Shown: one piece after another, positions 45,836 through 55,492 of the stretch
How the letters are laid out: the number at the start of each line of letters is the position of its first letter
Numbering within the stretch: position 1 is the first letter of the stretch
Assembly (NCBI GenBank): GCA_021014945.1
Contig: MU266410.1
Location: 1 to 64,000, forward strand
DNA length: 64,000 nucleotides
Source of the DNA: Leucogyrophana mollusca
Lineage: Eukaryota > Basidiomycota > Agaricomycetes > Boletales
Reading direction: 5' to 3'
Position numbers and translations under genes: made by a program
The notes under the pieces: generated by a model
What the model saw: only the letters and a program-made list of their open reading frames with translations
The model's database searches: none
What the model was told of the DNA's origin: nothing

Positions 45836-46179
45836 ATGGCCTTCTTGTCCGAACGCTTGGACCACCGAGGCCGCGTGAGTGTCCTTCAACTACATGACAC
45901 TAGTGGCAGATTTTTTGAACTTGATTGCTCGCAGGAATCGTACGAGGAGTTCATAAACACCTTTGAGCCGCCACGTACCCGGATGCCGTTGGTTCCCTTC
46001 CCGTTACGGAGTATCGGAGAACTCCATTTGAAAACGACAGGTCGATCCGATTTCTGCATTGTCGAAGATTATGGTACAAGCCGTGCCAGTGGTACGAGGT
46101 AAAGCGTCTTTACGCTGGGTATAGGCAGAACGCGCTGATCTTGGCTGGTCAAATGCAAGAGATATGGGACGCCTGTATA
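45836..46179 (+). other. possible decayed coding segment, unidentified
   Basis: A plus-strand frame reads MAFLSERLDHRGRVSVLQLH, then SYEEFINTFEPPRTRMP and GELHLKTTGRSDFCIVEDYG. A second protein-like segment, WYEVKRLYAGYRQNALILAG then QMQEIWDACIEK followed by TGA, continues in a different frame with no usable intron between them. This looks like one frameshifted gene of unknown family. The evidence is composition and continuity only. Confidence 0.3.
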
Positions 46180-46644
46180 GAGAAGTGATGGAGCAAGCAA
46201 GAGTGTACGATTATTGTGTTTGTGGTTAGCTAACACCATGACCCTACCGAAACATTAAGACAGCTTGCAGCCGTGCGTAAGGTAAACGTACTACCTAGAC
46301 AGACCATTGGTCCATCAACTGCCACGATCCACGTAGACCCGCCCGCCAACGAGGTGAATTGGCCCTCAAAGTCTAACCTGAGGGCTCGAAGAGGCCATCA
46401 CCGCCGACCAGACCACCGCGATACGATCATGCAGTGGTCAAATTAATGCACGGAGTCTATGCAGAAAAGACAGGAGGGGATCTGGAACTAGTATAATTGT
46501 TCACACCGCAACTCTAACGTCCACAGCTCGACCTCCGACAGAATAGTCGATTCATTACCTGTCGCTTTCCAGTAAGTTACTAAGTGTGCCTCGAGAAAAG
46601 ACTGTACTTACAAGGGACATGTCCTTAGATGATTCATGGCAGTG
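46180..46644. other. intergenic, nothing recognised
   Basis: Spacer of about 0.46 kb before the 3' end of the secreted-protein gene. No features seen. Confidence 0.35.
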
Positions 46645-47210
46645 CTAGTATCCATGATCAGGGAGGCAAACCTTCACACCCTCCGCTTTGATTGGCGAGC
46701 CCGGAATTGTACCCCTTGTAACTGAACCGTCGTGTTTCTCTAAATTGATGTTGAAGAACACGATCTCAGAGACCAATGACCAAAACTCACCTGGCAATCT
46801 CTTGCCCTTTTATTTTGCATCCAGGTATCATTTCGCAGGACGTGTGCGAACGAACAGGGGTGATACATGAGTGCAAACGGAAATATATAGAGGATTTGAA
46901 AACGCACGAAGCATTTATCGTCACTGTAGAACGCGATGTGGAGGTCGCGGTCTTTAGAGAGGAAAGTGTACGACTTTACATGACCCTTTGTGTGGTCGTC
47001 CAAAGGCCAGCATTCGCAACCCAGAACGTTATAAAGCACTTTGTGGATTGCCTGGTGTTTGCCAGTTTCATAGTTCTCCGTGTAGATGTCCAGATTAAAG
47101 TGATACTTTTTAACAGCAGGGGGGGCAATGGGGACGGCGGGGCTCGGGAGAGCATTGACAAGGAGGGCGGCGGATAGGAGGGAAACGACGGAAGTGTACT
47201 TAAAGAGCAT
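46645..47210 (-). CDS. small secreted protein, unknown family
   Basis: Two exons (47210-46908, 46806-46645; 101-nt intron) encode 154 residues. A clear signal peptide, MLFKYTSVVSLLSAALLVNA, is followed by LPSPAVPIAPPAVKKYHFNL, DIYTENYETGKHQAIHKVLY, a CEC pair and AFYSDDKCF. The second exon continues GKRLPGEFWSLVSEIVFFNI and ends KAEGVKVCLPDHGY. The mature protein is about 134 residues with four cysteines, fitting the small secreted proteins that fungi release and that often act as effectors or in wall and defence roles. It has no obvious relation to the 49.6-kb family. A TATA-like box lies about 55-60 bp upstream of the ATG (47263-47272). Role unknown. Confidence 0.65.
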
Positions 47211-47691
47211 TTTATGGTGTACGGGGGTCAAAAGTCAGTCAGCAACGAGAGAATAAACTGGTCATATTTAAGCATGATGATAGCCGATGCCCAACCCGTT
47301 TCTGAGAGCAGTCATGCTGCCACGAGCACGCTCTAGCAGCATACCTCGTGGAGCAGAGCAATACCTGACTGCACGCCACTGTGGACGCAGGCTTGGCAGA
47401 GGTTACCCAGTGCCGAGATAAACTGGAAGACGAGTCTCGGCTCTCGCATGCAGTAGATGCATCTCTGGGGCTTGCACATGTGGCCACTGGATGCACGGGC
47501 GAGGGGTGATGACACAGAGAGGGCCGTCTTGACTCCCGAGTCCAAGAGGGAAGGTTTCAGATTCATGAAACAGCACCTTTAAAATTACAAGGCGTTGGTC
47601 GTTTTTTGGTTGATGTGGTCGACGTCATTCAAATACCCGAGGACATACCGCCAAGCGATCCCGCTTGGTAAGCATTTCTCGTTCGGCTTGG
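47211..47691. other. promoter of the secreted protein and left flank of the transposon
   Basis: No gene. This stretch lies between the secreted-protein start and the left inverted repeat of the DNA transposon. The last 6 bp, gcttgg, match the bases just outside the right repeat. Confidence 0.45.
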
Positions 47692-49063
47692 CAGGACCCC
47701 TGCATATCCCTAGTGAGCATATATCCGGATCGCGGACGGATTCTGCCTCAAAATCCTGATACGTCCGATCCTGGCGCTGACGAATGAGGCAAAATTTCGG
47801 GACACGTCCGATCCCGGCTGCGGACACAGGGGGTCCGTCGGTAGCAATCTCCGATCCGAAGAGCGGACGAACAGGTTGGTCAAACCTTCGCTTCTCCGAT
47901 CAAGTTGTGGGCGAACGTCCTCTGCATCGGTAAGAGTCACTACTAACAAGTGTTGAATAGTTTGGTGGCGGGGCGCCTGTTTGCGGCACTGATGACGACC
48001 CTCGACGACCGTACTGACAACGCCGTCGCAGAAACCACTTCGATTTCGGACTCTAAGGTGCGGGCATTCTCGCTGAAGTTGGCCCGATCTGCTCATATTA
48101 ACCTCAAACTCAATTTTAGTGCGCTTTGCTGGTAATCTGGCAGCTCGACGTGCTAATTTACATCCCCAACCTCTTGGTTCAGGGTATGCGTTTGCACGCA
48201 TCCTGCCCCGATCAGTGGCCAGCGCACCCAGCGCCCTGTGGTTTTCGGTGAGCAAACATATCGCCAAACGGCGGATGATATTGCTCTTTGATGGGCCCAC
48301 AGTGTCACCGAAACAACATACCCCCCTCCCCCCTCAGTAAGGTGTGTGCGCTTCATTATTACCGTGCTCGGCACCATATGTCAGCGTTCACGTTTACCGG
48401 TTCTCTCACGGATCCACCTATTCCTCAATGTCGTGCTTGTCTCTCGGCTGCTTGGCTTTTCTACGTGTATCCCCCACTCACATCATTTCTCGTTCGGGTC
48501 AGTTTCATCTCATCTCAATGTTGCTGCGCTGAGCTCGGATGCTGCTCACCCCCTCAAAATGGTTACTCTCTGCCCTTGGTCGGCCTCGGTCATGAAGACT
48601 TCGCGGAAAATGACAGCAGCTGTCTCCCTTTCCGTCAAACTACAAAAGGAGTTCTCCCCCGGGCTTGCAGATGACAATGAGTTGGAGGATAGTGACTCAG
48701 AGGACGAGGGAGAGGTATTTGAGTCATGATAGCTGCTGCGCATTGTACAATGTACCATATTTCCCCCGTTAATCCTAATACTTCACTGCCCTTGACCAAT
48801 TATACTTGGATTGCACAAATCTACCTTTCGAAATGAACTTATATCCCGCTGTGCGGACGGATGGCCCATGAATCGAGCCTATATCCTCTCGGGCGGACGT
48901 TAGGCTCGTGTTTTCAGGTCATATCCTCTTGGCGGACGGGTCTGGGGTCAAAAACCGGGGTCCGAGTAAATTTCGGACGGATGTGGCGAAAATCCGGGCG
49001 GACGGATGTACCAAAATTCAGCGGTTTTGGATATATGCTCATAGGCAATATGCAGGGGTCCTG
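47692..49063. mobile_element. 1.37-kb DNA transposon with terminal inverted repeats
   Basis: The ends are inverted copies of about 35 bp. The left end is 47692-47726 (caggacccctgcatat, then tgagcatatatcc) and the right end is 49029-49063, its reverse complement with about five mismatches. The first 16 and last 13 positions are identical. The 6-bp sequence gcttgg flanks both sides directly (47686-47691 and 49064-49069), as expected for a target-site duplication. Subterminal motifs of the type cggacgga recur at least six times near both ends, as in hAT-like elements. The interior holds only short frames, including one with an acidic end (DNELEDSDSEDEGEVFES), and no DDE transposase is visible. 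It is therefore a non-autonomous or decayed element; the superfamily is uncertain because hAT usually leaves 8 bp. Confidence 0.8.
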
Positions 49064-49632
49064 GCTTGGCCCTCATCACCCGGTTGTTCATCATGAAGAG
49101 TCGACAAACATCCATGTTAGAAGGTGAAATAAAAATTCGCACCCGCGATTGATGTCAACGCCTGCGGTATATCTTGTTGAGTACTGTAGCGATGATTGAA
49201 TCCGAAGCACGACGGGCTCCCCCGAGGTTCACTCAAGAAGAATGTTGACGTTGCGGTTGAGCATATTGGACCCCGGTCGGATCCGAGAGAGTAGGGGTGG
49301 TCAGGGCTCATTTGGAGTCATCCCGCTAGCACCCCACGCAGAAGACGGGTTTCTTCCTGAGTGCGGTTTGTGGACCTCGATCGGAGGTGGGTTGTAGAGG
49401 GTCGGTTGCAAACGCCTTTGGTATCAGTGCAGACATTTCAGGAAATTCTCTCCAGCGATACGAGGGACATGATAGATAAATCGGAGATACAAATCAGGCG
49501 GTGGCTAATGCAGCGACCGGAAACCCGAAGGTTTAGGTGTTTGTGCATCCTTCAGGTGGGTTGTAAGGGCGCTCCAGATTGGAATGTAGCCGTAGCTTAA
49601 TTATCGGCCAAAGATAGAGAAGCATGTGGAAT
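49064..49632. other. intergenic, right flank of the transposon
   Basis: It contains the right gcttgg target-site copy at 49064-49069 and otherwise nothing recognisable up to the 3' end of the secreted-protein gene. Confidence 0.4.
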
Positions 49633-50127
49633 TTATGGCTGGTTGTTACAAATTTGATAGTGCGTCGCCTTTCTCTGCGTCGAACTCAGGGTTTTGAGCA
49701 TAGTCGGGCCATTCCCACTCCCTGGGACATAGATCACACATTCAGTAAACGTGAGGTTTCGTGCCCACCCAAAGGTCGGGTCACACGCACCAACGACATT
49801 TCGCCAATCCTCGCAGTTGCCGGAGTCCCACAGATACCACTCCCAAAAAAAATCATATTGACGATCGAGGTGTCCCTTGTATCCACCTCTGAATGTCAAC
49901 GCCTTCACCTTGCCTTGGAGGGAATGATGCAACGGCAGGCAGTCTGTACACCCGCTGATAAGGGTACCCCTGAGACGCTGCTCTGGGATCGTTTCGTTGT
50001 ATCCGCAGTAGGGCATTGGGAAGAGTTCCAAGTGCCATTGAGTGTCGTGGGCAGGATACGCGCAGGCGTTGGTGGATGTGAAGATGGAAGCGGCGATAAC
50101 AGCAATGAAGGTGATCTTGTAAAACAT
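49633..50127 (-). CDS. small secreted cysteine-rich protein, intact family member
   Basis: A single exon of 164 residues. The signal peptide MFYKITFIAVIAASIFTSTN is followed by a conserved core: AYPAHDTQWHLELFPMPYCG, SGCTDCLPLHHSL, FRGGYKGHLDRQYDFFWEWY, LWDSGNCEDWRNVVGACDPT, FTECVIYVPGSGNGP and HYQICNNQP. About eight cysteines remain in the mature protein, suggesting disulfides. Two decayed paralogues sit at 1341-2235, about 48 kb away and on the other strand. I know no function; an extracellular role is inferred from the signal peptide. The lack of an intron is exceptional in this window. A TATA-like stretch, tacttaaaag, lies at 50233-50242. Confidence 0.75.
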   Translation of the reverse strand: MFYKITFIAVIAASIFTSTNACAYPAHDTQWHLELFPMPYCGYNETIPEQRLRGTLISGCTDCLPLHHSLQGKVKALTFRGGYKGHLDRQYDFFWEWYLWDSGNCEDWRNVVGACDPTFGWARNLTFTECVIYVPGSGNGPTMLKTLSSTQRKATHYQICNNQP

Positions 50128-51815
50128 ATCTAGCTTATGGGAGCTTATTTTCGGCTAGATCGTGAGGAGAGGAAAGGGGGGAGTGGAACTGGTGGAGTTG
50201 GGGGGTTTAATACAAGGATGTTGGTATCCTGATACTTAAAAGCATCGCCCGTGCTATTTGTGACAGGTGGGTCGAGAGGAATCGACTCGACTGGTATGTG
50301 ACGAGGCACAGTGTATGTCGCCGTTTTGCAATACTAGTACTGTCCCGTCTTGTCACTGTGGAGCCGATCATATACCCCGGCACTCGTCGGCCATGCGTAT
50401 GAGCATGATGTCTATCATACGAGACCCATAAAAGTACCTGAGACGAATGAGATCAATTGATACCGACACCAACCCAATTCAAAGGTGGGTCCGGCATCCA
50501 CCTATCACGGACTGGAGGCTGTGGGCCTATGACACAAACAATTGAGCGAGAGCCGCCATAAAATCAGCCAAAAGTCAATAATTCATCTTTGGCTACCCTT
50601 GGCTACCCTCTGGTGTCGAGTCTTCGGGCCTACACCGTCGCCGGCACGATGAACTGCGATGGTTGAATCACCAGTCGGGGCCAAGGTGCACACTGGTGGA
50701 TGTCGACGCTCGATAGTGACTAGTGTGTGTCCGCAATGGCATGCCGCAAGACTTGGCACGAGCAGACGTTCCTAGATGCAGGGGCAGGTGAATCGAGAGC
50801 ACATGGTTCAATTAACTGGCACCAACCCTTTATAAATAGTGGAAACACTCCGCTACGAAGGTGCATACGGCTCTCCACAAGGGCACATTTGACGATGTCG
50901 GATCCGTTCCAGGGGCCCGATGACGTGATGGACACGAACGATCGATATTCATCGCTTCGCAAAGTTTGGACGCCAGGGGTCAACCAGCGACTCGTGCACC
51001 TTGTGGCCAGATAGCGCAGCAGGTACAGCCATCAAGCTACACTTGGAGAGAGCGATCGAATTACACTCTCCATACTTCGATGCGCCGTTCTCCATCTAGG
51101 GCACGATGGCGAGAGCAGGTTGGCGTAGGCGTGGCACCAGATGGGCCAGCAACAGCCTAGAAGCTTCGAGTCATCGAGCGTAACGCGGGGGATGACTGCG
51201 TGACGAGAGTGCATAAGGCTTGTACTTGAGATTGAGGCGCATGGTGCGAGTGACCGCTTGCTTTTGCATCCCATTTGTTTTTGCGAAATAGACATTGAAA
51301 ATAGAGATATACACGTCCATAAAAGATACTCGTGGCGAAAGTGGTTCACGTCGGTGTTGGTTCAGTTATAGACAGCGTGTGGCAATTTGGTGCTCTATCT
51401 GTAATAACCTTGGTTCCATCGAATCGATCTGGACACGAAGAATGGTTTGTGTGTTGTCGCCGAAAAGGTAATCTTGCCTTTTTCCAGGCCTGGCGTGCAG
51501 CAACCCCTCGTCGTCGTATCCGGGTCGCCTCCGAGGCATCATTGATCTCAGAGTCACTCGGGACCAAAGTCAGGGGCTGAGGGTGTCTCTTAAGTCAGGG
51601 GGGTTTTGGATCCCTAAGAACACGAGCTTTAGGGCCAAATGTGGCCTGTCCAGTGAGGAAGTCGAGACATTGACAAGTTCCACTAGATCCTGTTCGATCA
51701 TCGGCGAGGTCTTGGGTCGACTTTCCCAAGCACTGCATCACTGCAGTCTGTAGATACAAAATGGTAAATACCGCTACAAAATGCTCAATTATCCAAAATC
51801 CGTCGAAAATAGTAC
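50128..51815. other. 1.7-kb intergenic region, nothing recognised
   Basis: The left end is the likely promoter of the secreted protein. A TATA-like ctttataaatag occurs near 50829 but no convincing gene follows it. No repeats stand out. Confidence 0.45.
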
Positions 51816-53346
51816 TCATCTATCCAATCCGAGTCCATCTTCACCAACGTCATCTACCATGTCCCATCCCTCATCTTCTTCAGGAATACGCTCCTGCCGT
51901 CGGGGCGAGCGCACAGTAGATGTCCCGCGCGCGGCAGACCCTCTTGCACGCGAGCGCGACGCCGGGTTCGCCGTGGTTGCCTGCAAGAGCTGTGCGAAAT
52001 CGAGAGGAAAGGCAGGTGGTGTCGGGGGACCAAGGAGCGGTGTCGTCTTATGTGACCGGCTATGAAGTGCTCGTCAAGATCGATGCACGCTCAGAAAAAG
52101 ATAGAGGAGAGGTAACTGACCGGCCAAGGTCCGGGCTGCAACACACCGCCCACAGGTTGCTGAGCACGTCGCCCGCTTGCGAGAGCGGGATTTCGACCGA
52201 TTGCGTGTGCGCGAGGTAGCACACGTTGTAGAGAAGCATCGCGAATGCGGTGGTAAACGATGCTGCTGAGGGCGTGGTGGCTTCTGTGTATGAATCCGAC
52301 GGCGCTGAGGCGGGTAACGATGTGGTAGGAGATGAAGGAGACGACGATGCCGATGAAGACGAGGAAGAAGATGACAGGTGCAGAGGATGCTTTGTAGTCC
52401 ATCTACAGACAAGGTCAGCAACGAACGCGAGGACCCGCGCCTGCATGTCGCTCACTTTGCCCAGCTCCCAGATTCCGTGCCTTTACATGCACCAATCCAG
52501 GGCTGTCCGACACCGAGGCGCTTTGCGCTCCAGTTTATTTCAAAGGGTAACTTGATTCCAAGGTAGAACGTCAATAGTCCAAGAAAGTGTATTGTGTGCG
52601 TGATAACCGCGTTGATGTGGTCCGGCGGGTATCCTACAGGGGAGTAAAATGATGAGTTGCGAAGCAACAAGAAGTAAGACAACTAACGTCGAATGTCTCC
52701 TGGGACAGGCAAGATCAAGTCTCCAATCGTCCACTCGCCCTTCGTGCCAGCTTTACCGCCTATCGGGGGCCGACCGCCAACTTCCACAATATTGAACACC
52801 TCTATGAGCTCTTGAACAAGTCCAGAGCGGGCTCTTGAAATCGTGCTCGATAAATCTCTCAGCTCCTGCGCTTCTTTTGCTGTGGACTGGTCGAGAGGGG
52901 CGGTGGGTAAGAGTTTCGCTGCGGAAAGGGTCCTGCGACGTGAGGCCAGGTTCTCCCGAAGCGTACGAAGGCGGTCTCGCTCTGCAACGTGGCTCGTTCG
53001 CCGTGAGCCAATCGATCGGGAAGAGAAGGCGACGCACTGCTATCATTGTCCTTCCTCAGCTTAACAAGCCCATCAGCGAGTTCATCCACCCGTCCTTGAA
53101 CACTCGCGACGGTGGCCCTCGTTATCCGAGCGGGTTCTATTGCTCTAAGAGATTTCGTGGCCTTGGCTACGTGTTCATCGCGGTCCGACGCGAAGTGTTG
53201 CGTCTGGAGGCGAAAATCCCGGAGACTGCTCCACGGTTAGGACGACTGCCTGGCGTTGGAGAATACGGAGGTGGGACTTACTGAGTTTTGAGACAATTCT
53301 CGCAGTAGAACTGACGTTGTCTCAGCTCGCAGATCTTGCACTCCAT
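51816..53346 (-). CDS. UVRAG/ATG14-type subunit of the autophagy PI3-kinase complex
   Basis: Six exons (53346-53282, 53225-53038, 52981-52688, 52633-52456, 52402-52121, 52059-51816) encode 416 residues. The N-terminus has the paired-Cys motif MECKICELRQRQFYCENCLK, followed by a charged coiled-coil region (KRDRLRTLRENLASRRRTLS, AKEAQELRDLSSTISRARSG). The core signature follows: GEWTIGDLILPVPGDIR, YPPDHINAVITHTIHFLGLL, TFYLGIKLPFEI, and later AMLLYNVCYLAHTQSVEIPL. The end WDMVDDVGEDGLG is acidic. Family members (Atg14, Vps38/UVRAG) bridge Vps34, Vps15 and Atg6/Beclin and decide whether the kinase serves autophagy or endosomes. Which of the two this is cannot be told from sequence alone. Confidence 0.88.
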
Positions 53347-53620
53347 GGCATACCGAATGGTAGGCAAGAGAGATGAGCCTCTTGGGGCGTATGCTGGTGC
53401 CGATTTGTCATCACGCCAAATGCGGCCGGTGTCGTTTGCGACCAGGGGCTTCTCGAGGGCAAGTGTGAGGAGTGGGCTACTAGAACAGTACTGGTACATT
53501 TGGAGAGCAGAATACAGGAAGACTACACTAATTATACAGTAAAATACATAAAACAATAACATTCAAGGTCTGGTTGAAGGGAAACATCTGACTGTCGGTC
53601 ACTTCCAGGTTATGACCAGA

Positions 53621-55264
53621 CTACCTCTTGCACCAACTGTCCGCCTCACTTGACCTCCTCCATACAAACCCAGGCAAGAGCTGGACCTCACGGAGGTTCG
53701 GGCAGTACCGATTCCATGCTATGATCGACTCCCGTAAATCCTCCTCTATTTCTGCCCCTAAAGGCACGCCATTCACTTCGGGCTCCGTATCCCCTTCATC
53801 GTATTCCCTCTGCACAAACAGGGGCCCTTGCCAGCTGTCAAGCATGTCGGGGCGATGCCGATTAAAGTGGATCGCGAGTTGGAGATACTGTCCCGCGGAA
53901 GACGATTCTCGGGTCCCGGGACTGGATTTCGATTTGAAGACGCGCGCCACCCGCAAGTGTGGTAGCTTCTTCGCTTCGAAGAAATGTGGGCCCATGCTAA
54001 CCACCGTATCCTAAGAAACACAAGGTGAATATGAAAACGTCCCGATGGGAAAAATGCAGAAAATTACATCGGAAGGTGACCCATGAGAGTACCTGACCTG
54101 CAGCGTCCGTAAGTGCGGGAAGTGGAACACGATAGCGCGGAGGATCTCGTTGTCCCATTGGTATGCGAACACACGGAGGTCTTGCAGGTCTCCGTGGTCG
54201 CTTGCTATCGCCTGCAGCTCGTGTATGAAGCTGCGAAGTGAGCCGGACGAATCGCGAACATCGAGAGTATGCAGCGGGCAGTGTTTCAACTGCTTAACGA
54301 TAGCGCCCATAGGCCCGCGATATGATCGGAGGAGGGGGAGCGCGCCAGCCGGTAGCTCGAATGAGCCTACGTGATTTTTTACTGTGAGGGAAGTGACCCC
54401 AGGGCACAGCGCGAGGAATGATGCGAGGCGCTGGCTTAGTAGGCTTTCAGCATTGTTGAATGCTTGCCAATTCTTCTGCTGCGGGAAGGTAACCTCGATA
54501 CTTTCAAGGTGCGCAGGAATAGTAGCGTCCTCTTGCACGAATAGGTTGAAAACGTAAGCTGTCCAGTCGAAGCGGAGAACGCGGAGGTTGCGTGCGGTTG
54601 CAAGGCGCAGCTCCTTCCTGGGCTCTCGGTTACTGGTAAGCCCAGACAGTACCAGCTCAGTGATAGGGAGGTTTTCGAAGACGGGAGGCACAGTTGGTGA
54701 TGTAGCAGGAACAGTACAGTATTCAATGCGGAGGGTTTGAAGGCGGTTGAAGCCCTGGATAATATTGTACCAGCTGTCTGGGAGTTGCATACCGGAGAAT
54801 GTGAGCTCTCGAAGTTCCGTAAAAGTGGACATGAGGTCAACCATGGCTGCGTGTAAGGGAAGGGATGCGAGGAGAATTGGGTAGCGCCCGATGGTGGTCG
54901 ACAGCTCGGACACCACTGAGTGGAACCACTGGGTGGTATGAGGTATTGATTGGATTGTTCCGACATGGTCGACGATAGCTAGAGCGCGGCTGAGCTGCTC
55001 TATGTCTGTTAGCCGCGGGTCCTCTCGGGAGATAGCGACAGTCAAAGAGCGCGGAACGGTACTGAGTGCTGGCTGGTTTCGCAGAAAATCAAGACCATTC
55101 TGAAGATGACGAGGGTCGGTCCACCTGATCCGTTTGTAGAGGGTGCGGAGTGATAGTCTGTGGAATTTGCGACAGGTGCGACTGATGCGGGCGAGGTCGG
55201 CTGGGTTCTTCAACTCCTCGAAGACATTTATCCAAAGCTCGTTTGGAAAGACAGATGGGGCCAT
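53621..55264 (-). CDS. F-box protein with leucine-rich-like region
   Basis: Two exons (55264-54098, 54010-53621) encode 518 residues. The N-terminal F-box is classical: FPNELWINVFEELKNPADLA then RISRTCRKFHRLSLRTLYKR. Downstream, regularly spaced L-x-x-L stretches (FTELRELTFSGMQLP, GFNRLQTLRIEYCTV, ARNLRVLRFDWTAYVF, HFPHLRTLQ, LPHLRVARVFKSK, YCPNLREVQLLPGFVW) suggest a divergent leucine-rich repeat array. This is the common substrate-recruiting F-box/LRR design of SCF ubiquitin ligases. The frame is intact, unlike the F-box genes at 22-25 kb. Its start lies only 228 bp from the divergently transcribed kelch gene, implying a shared promoter. Confidence 0.82.
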
Positions 55265-55492
55265 TCTCTGCGAGGAGCGAGGCTTAAGAGGTCATGGTAG
55301 AAAGAAAGAAGTGCACCGCACGGCCGCCGCCTTATGAGGTGGCTCAGAGTCAGATGAACCCGGTCGGATGATCGTCGCAGTTCAAAACCTGAAAACATAC
55401 ACCGAGTCCCGGGCTCATTAAATAAACACTGACGGACTGACGGAATTAATCTGGTGAAGAATATCTTGCTCGTGCCCAGCTACCTCGACACG
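55265..55492. promoter_or_regulatory. bidirectional promoter of the F-box and kelch genes
   Basis: Only 228 bp separate the two divergent start codons, so both promoters must fit in or overlap this interval. No canonical TATA box is evident; the sequence gggctcattaaataaac near 55412-55428 is the most AT-rich stretch. Confidence 0.55.

Noticed and set aside
53347..53562. N-terminal extension of the UVRAG/ATG14-type protein to an upstream ATG
   Set aside because: The family begins near the paired-Cys MECKICELRQ segment; the upstream hydrophobic stretch is more likely untranslated.
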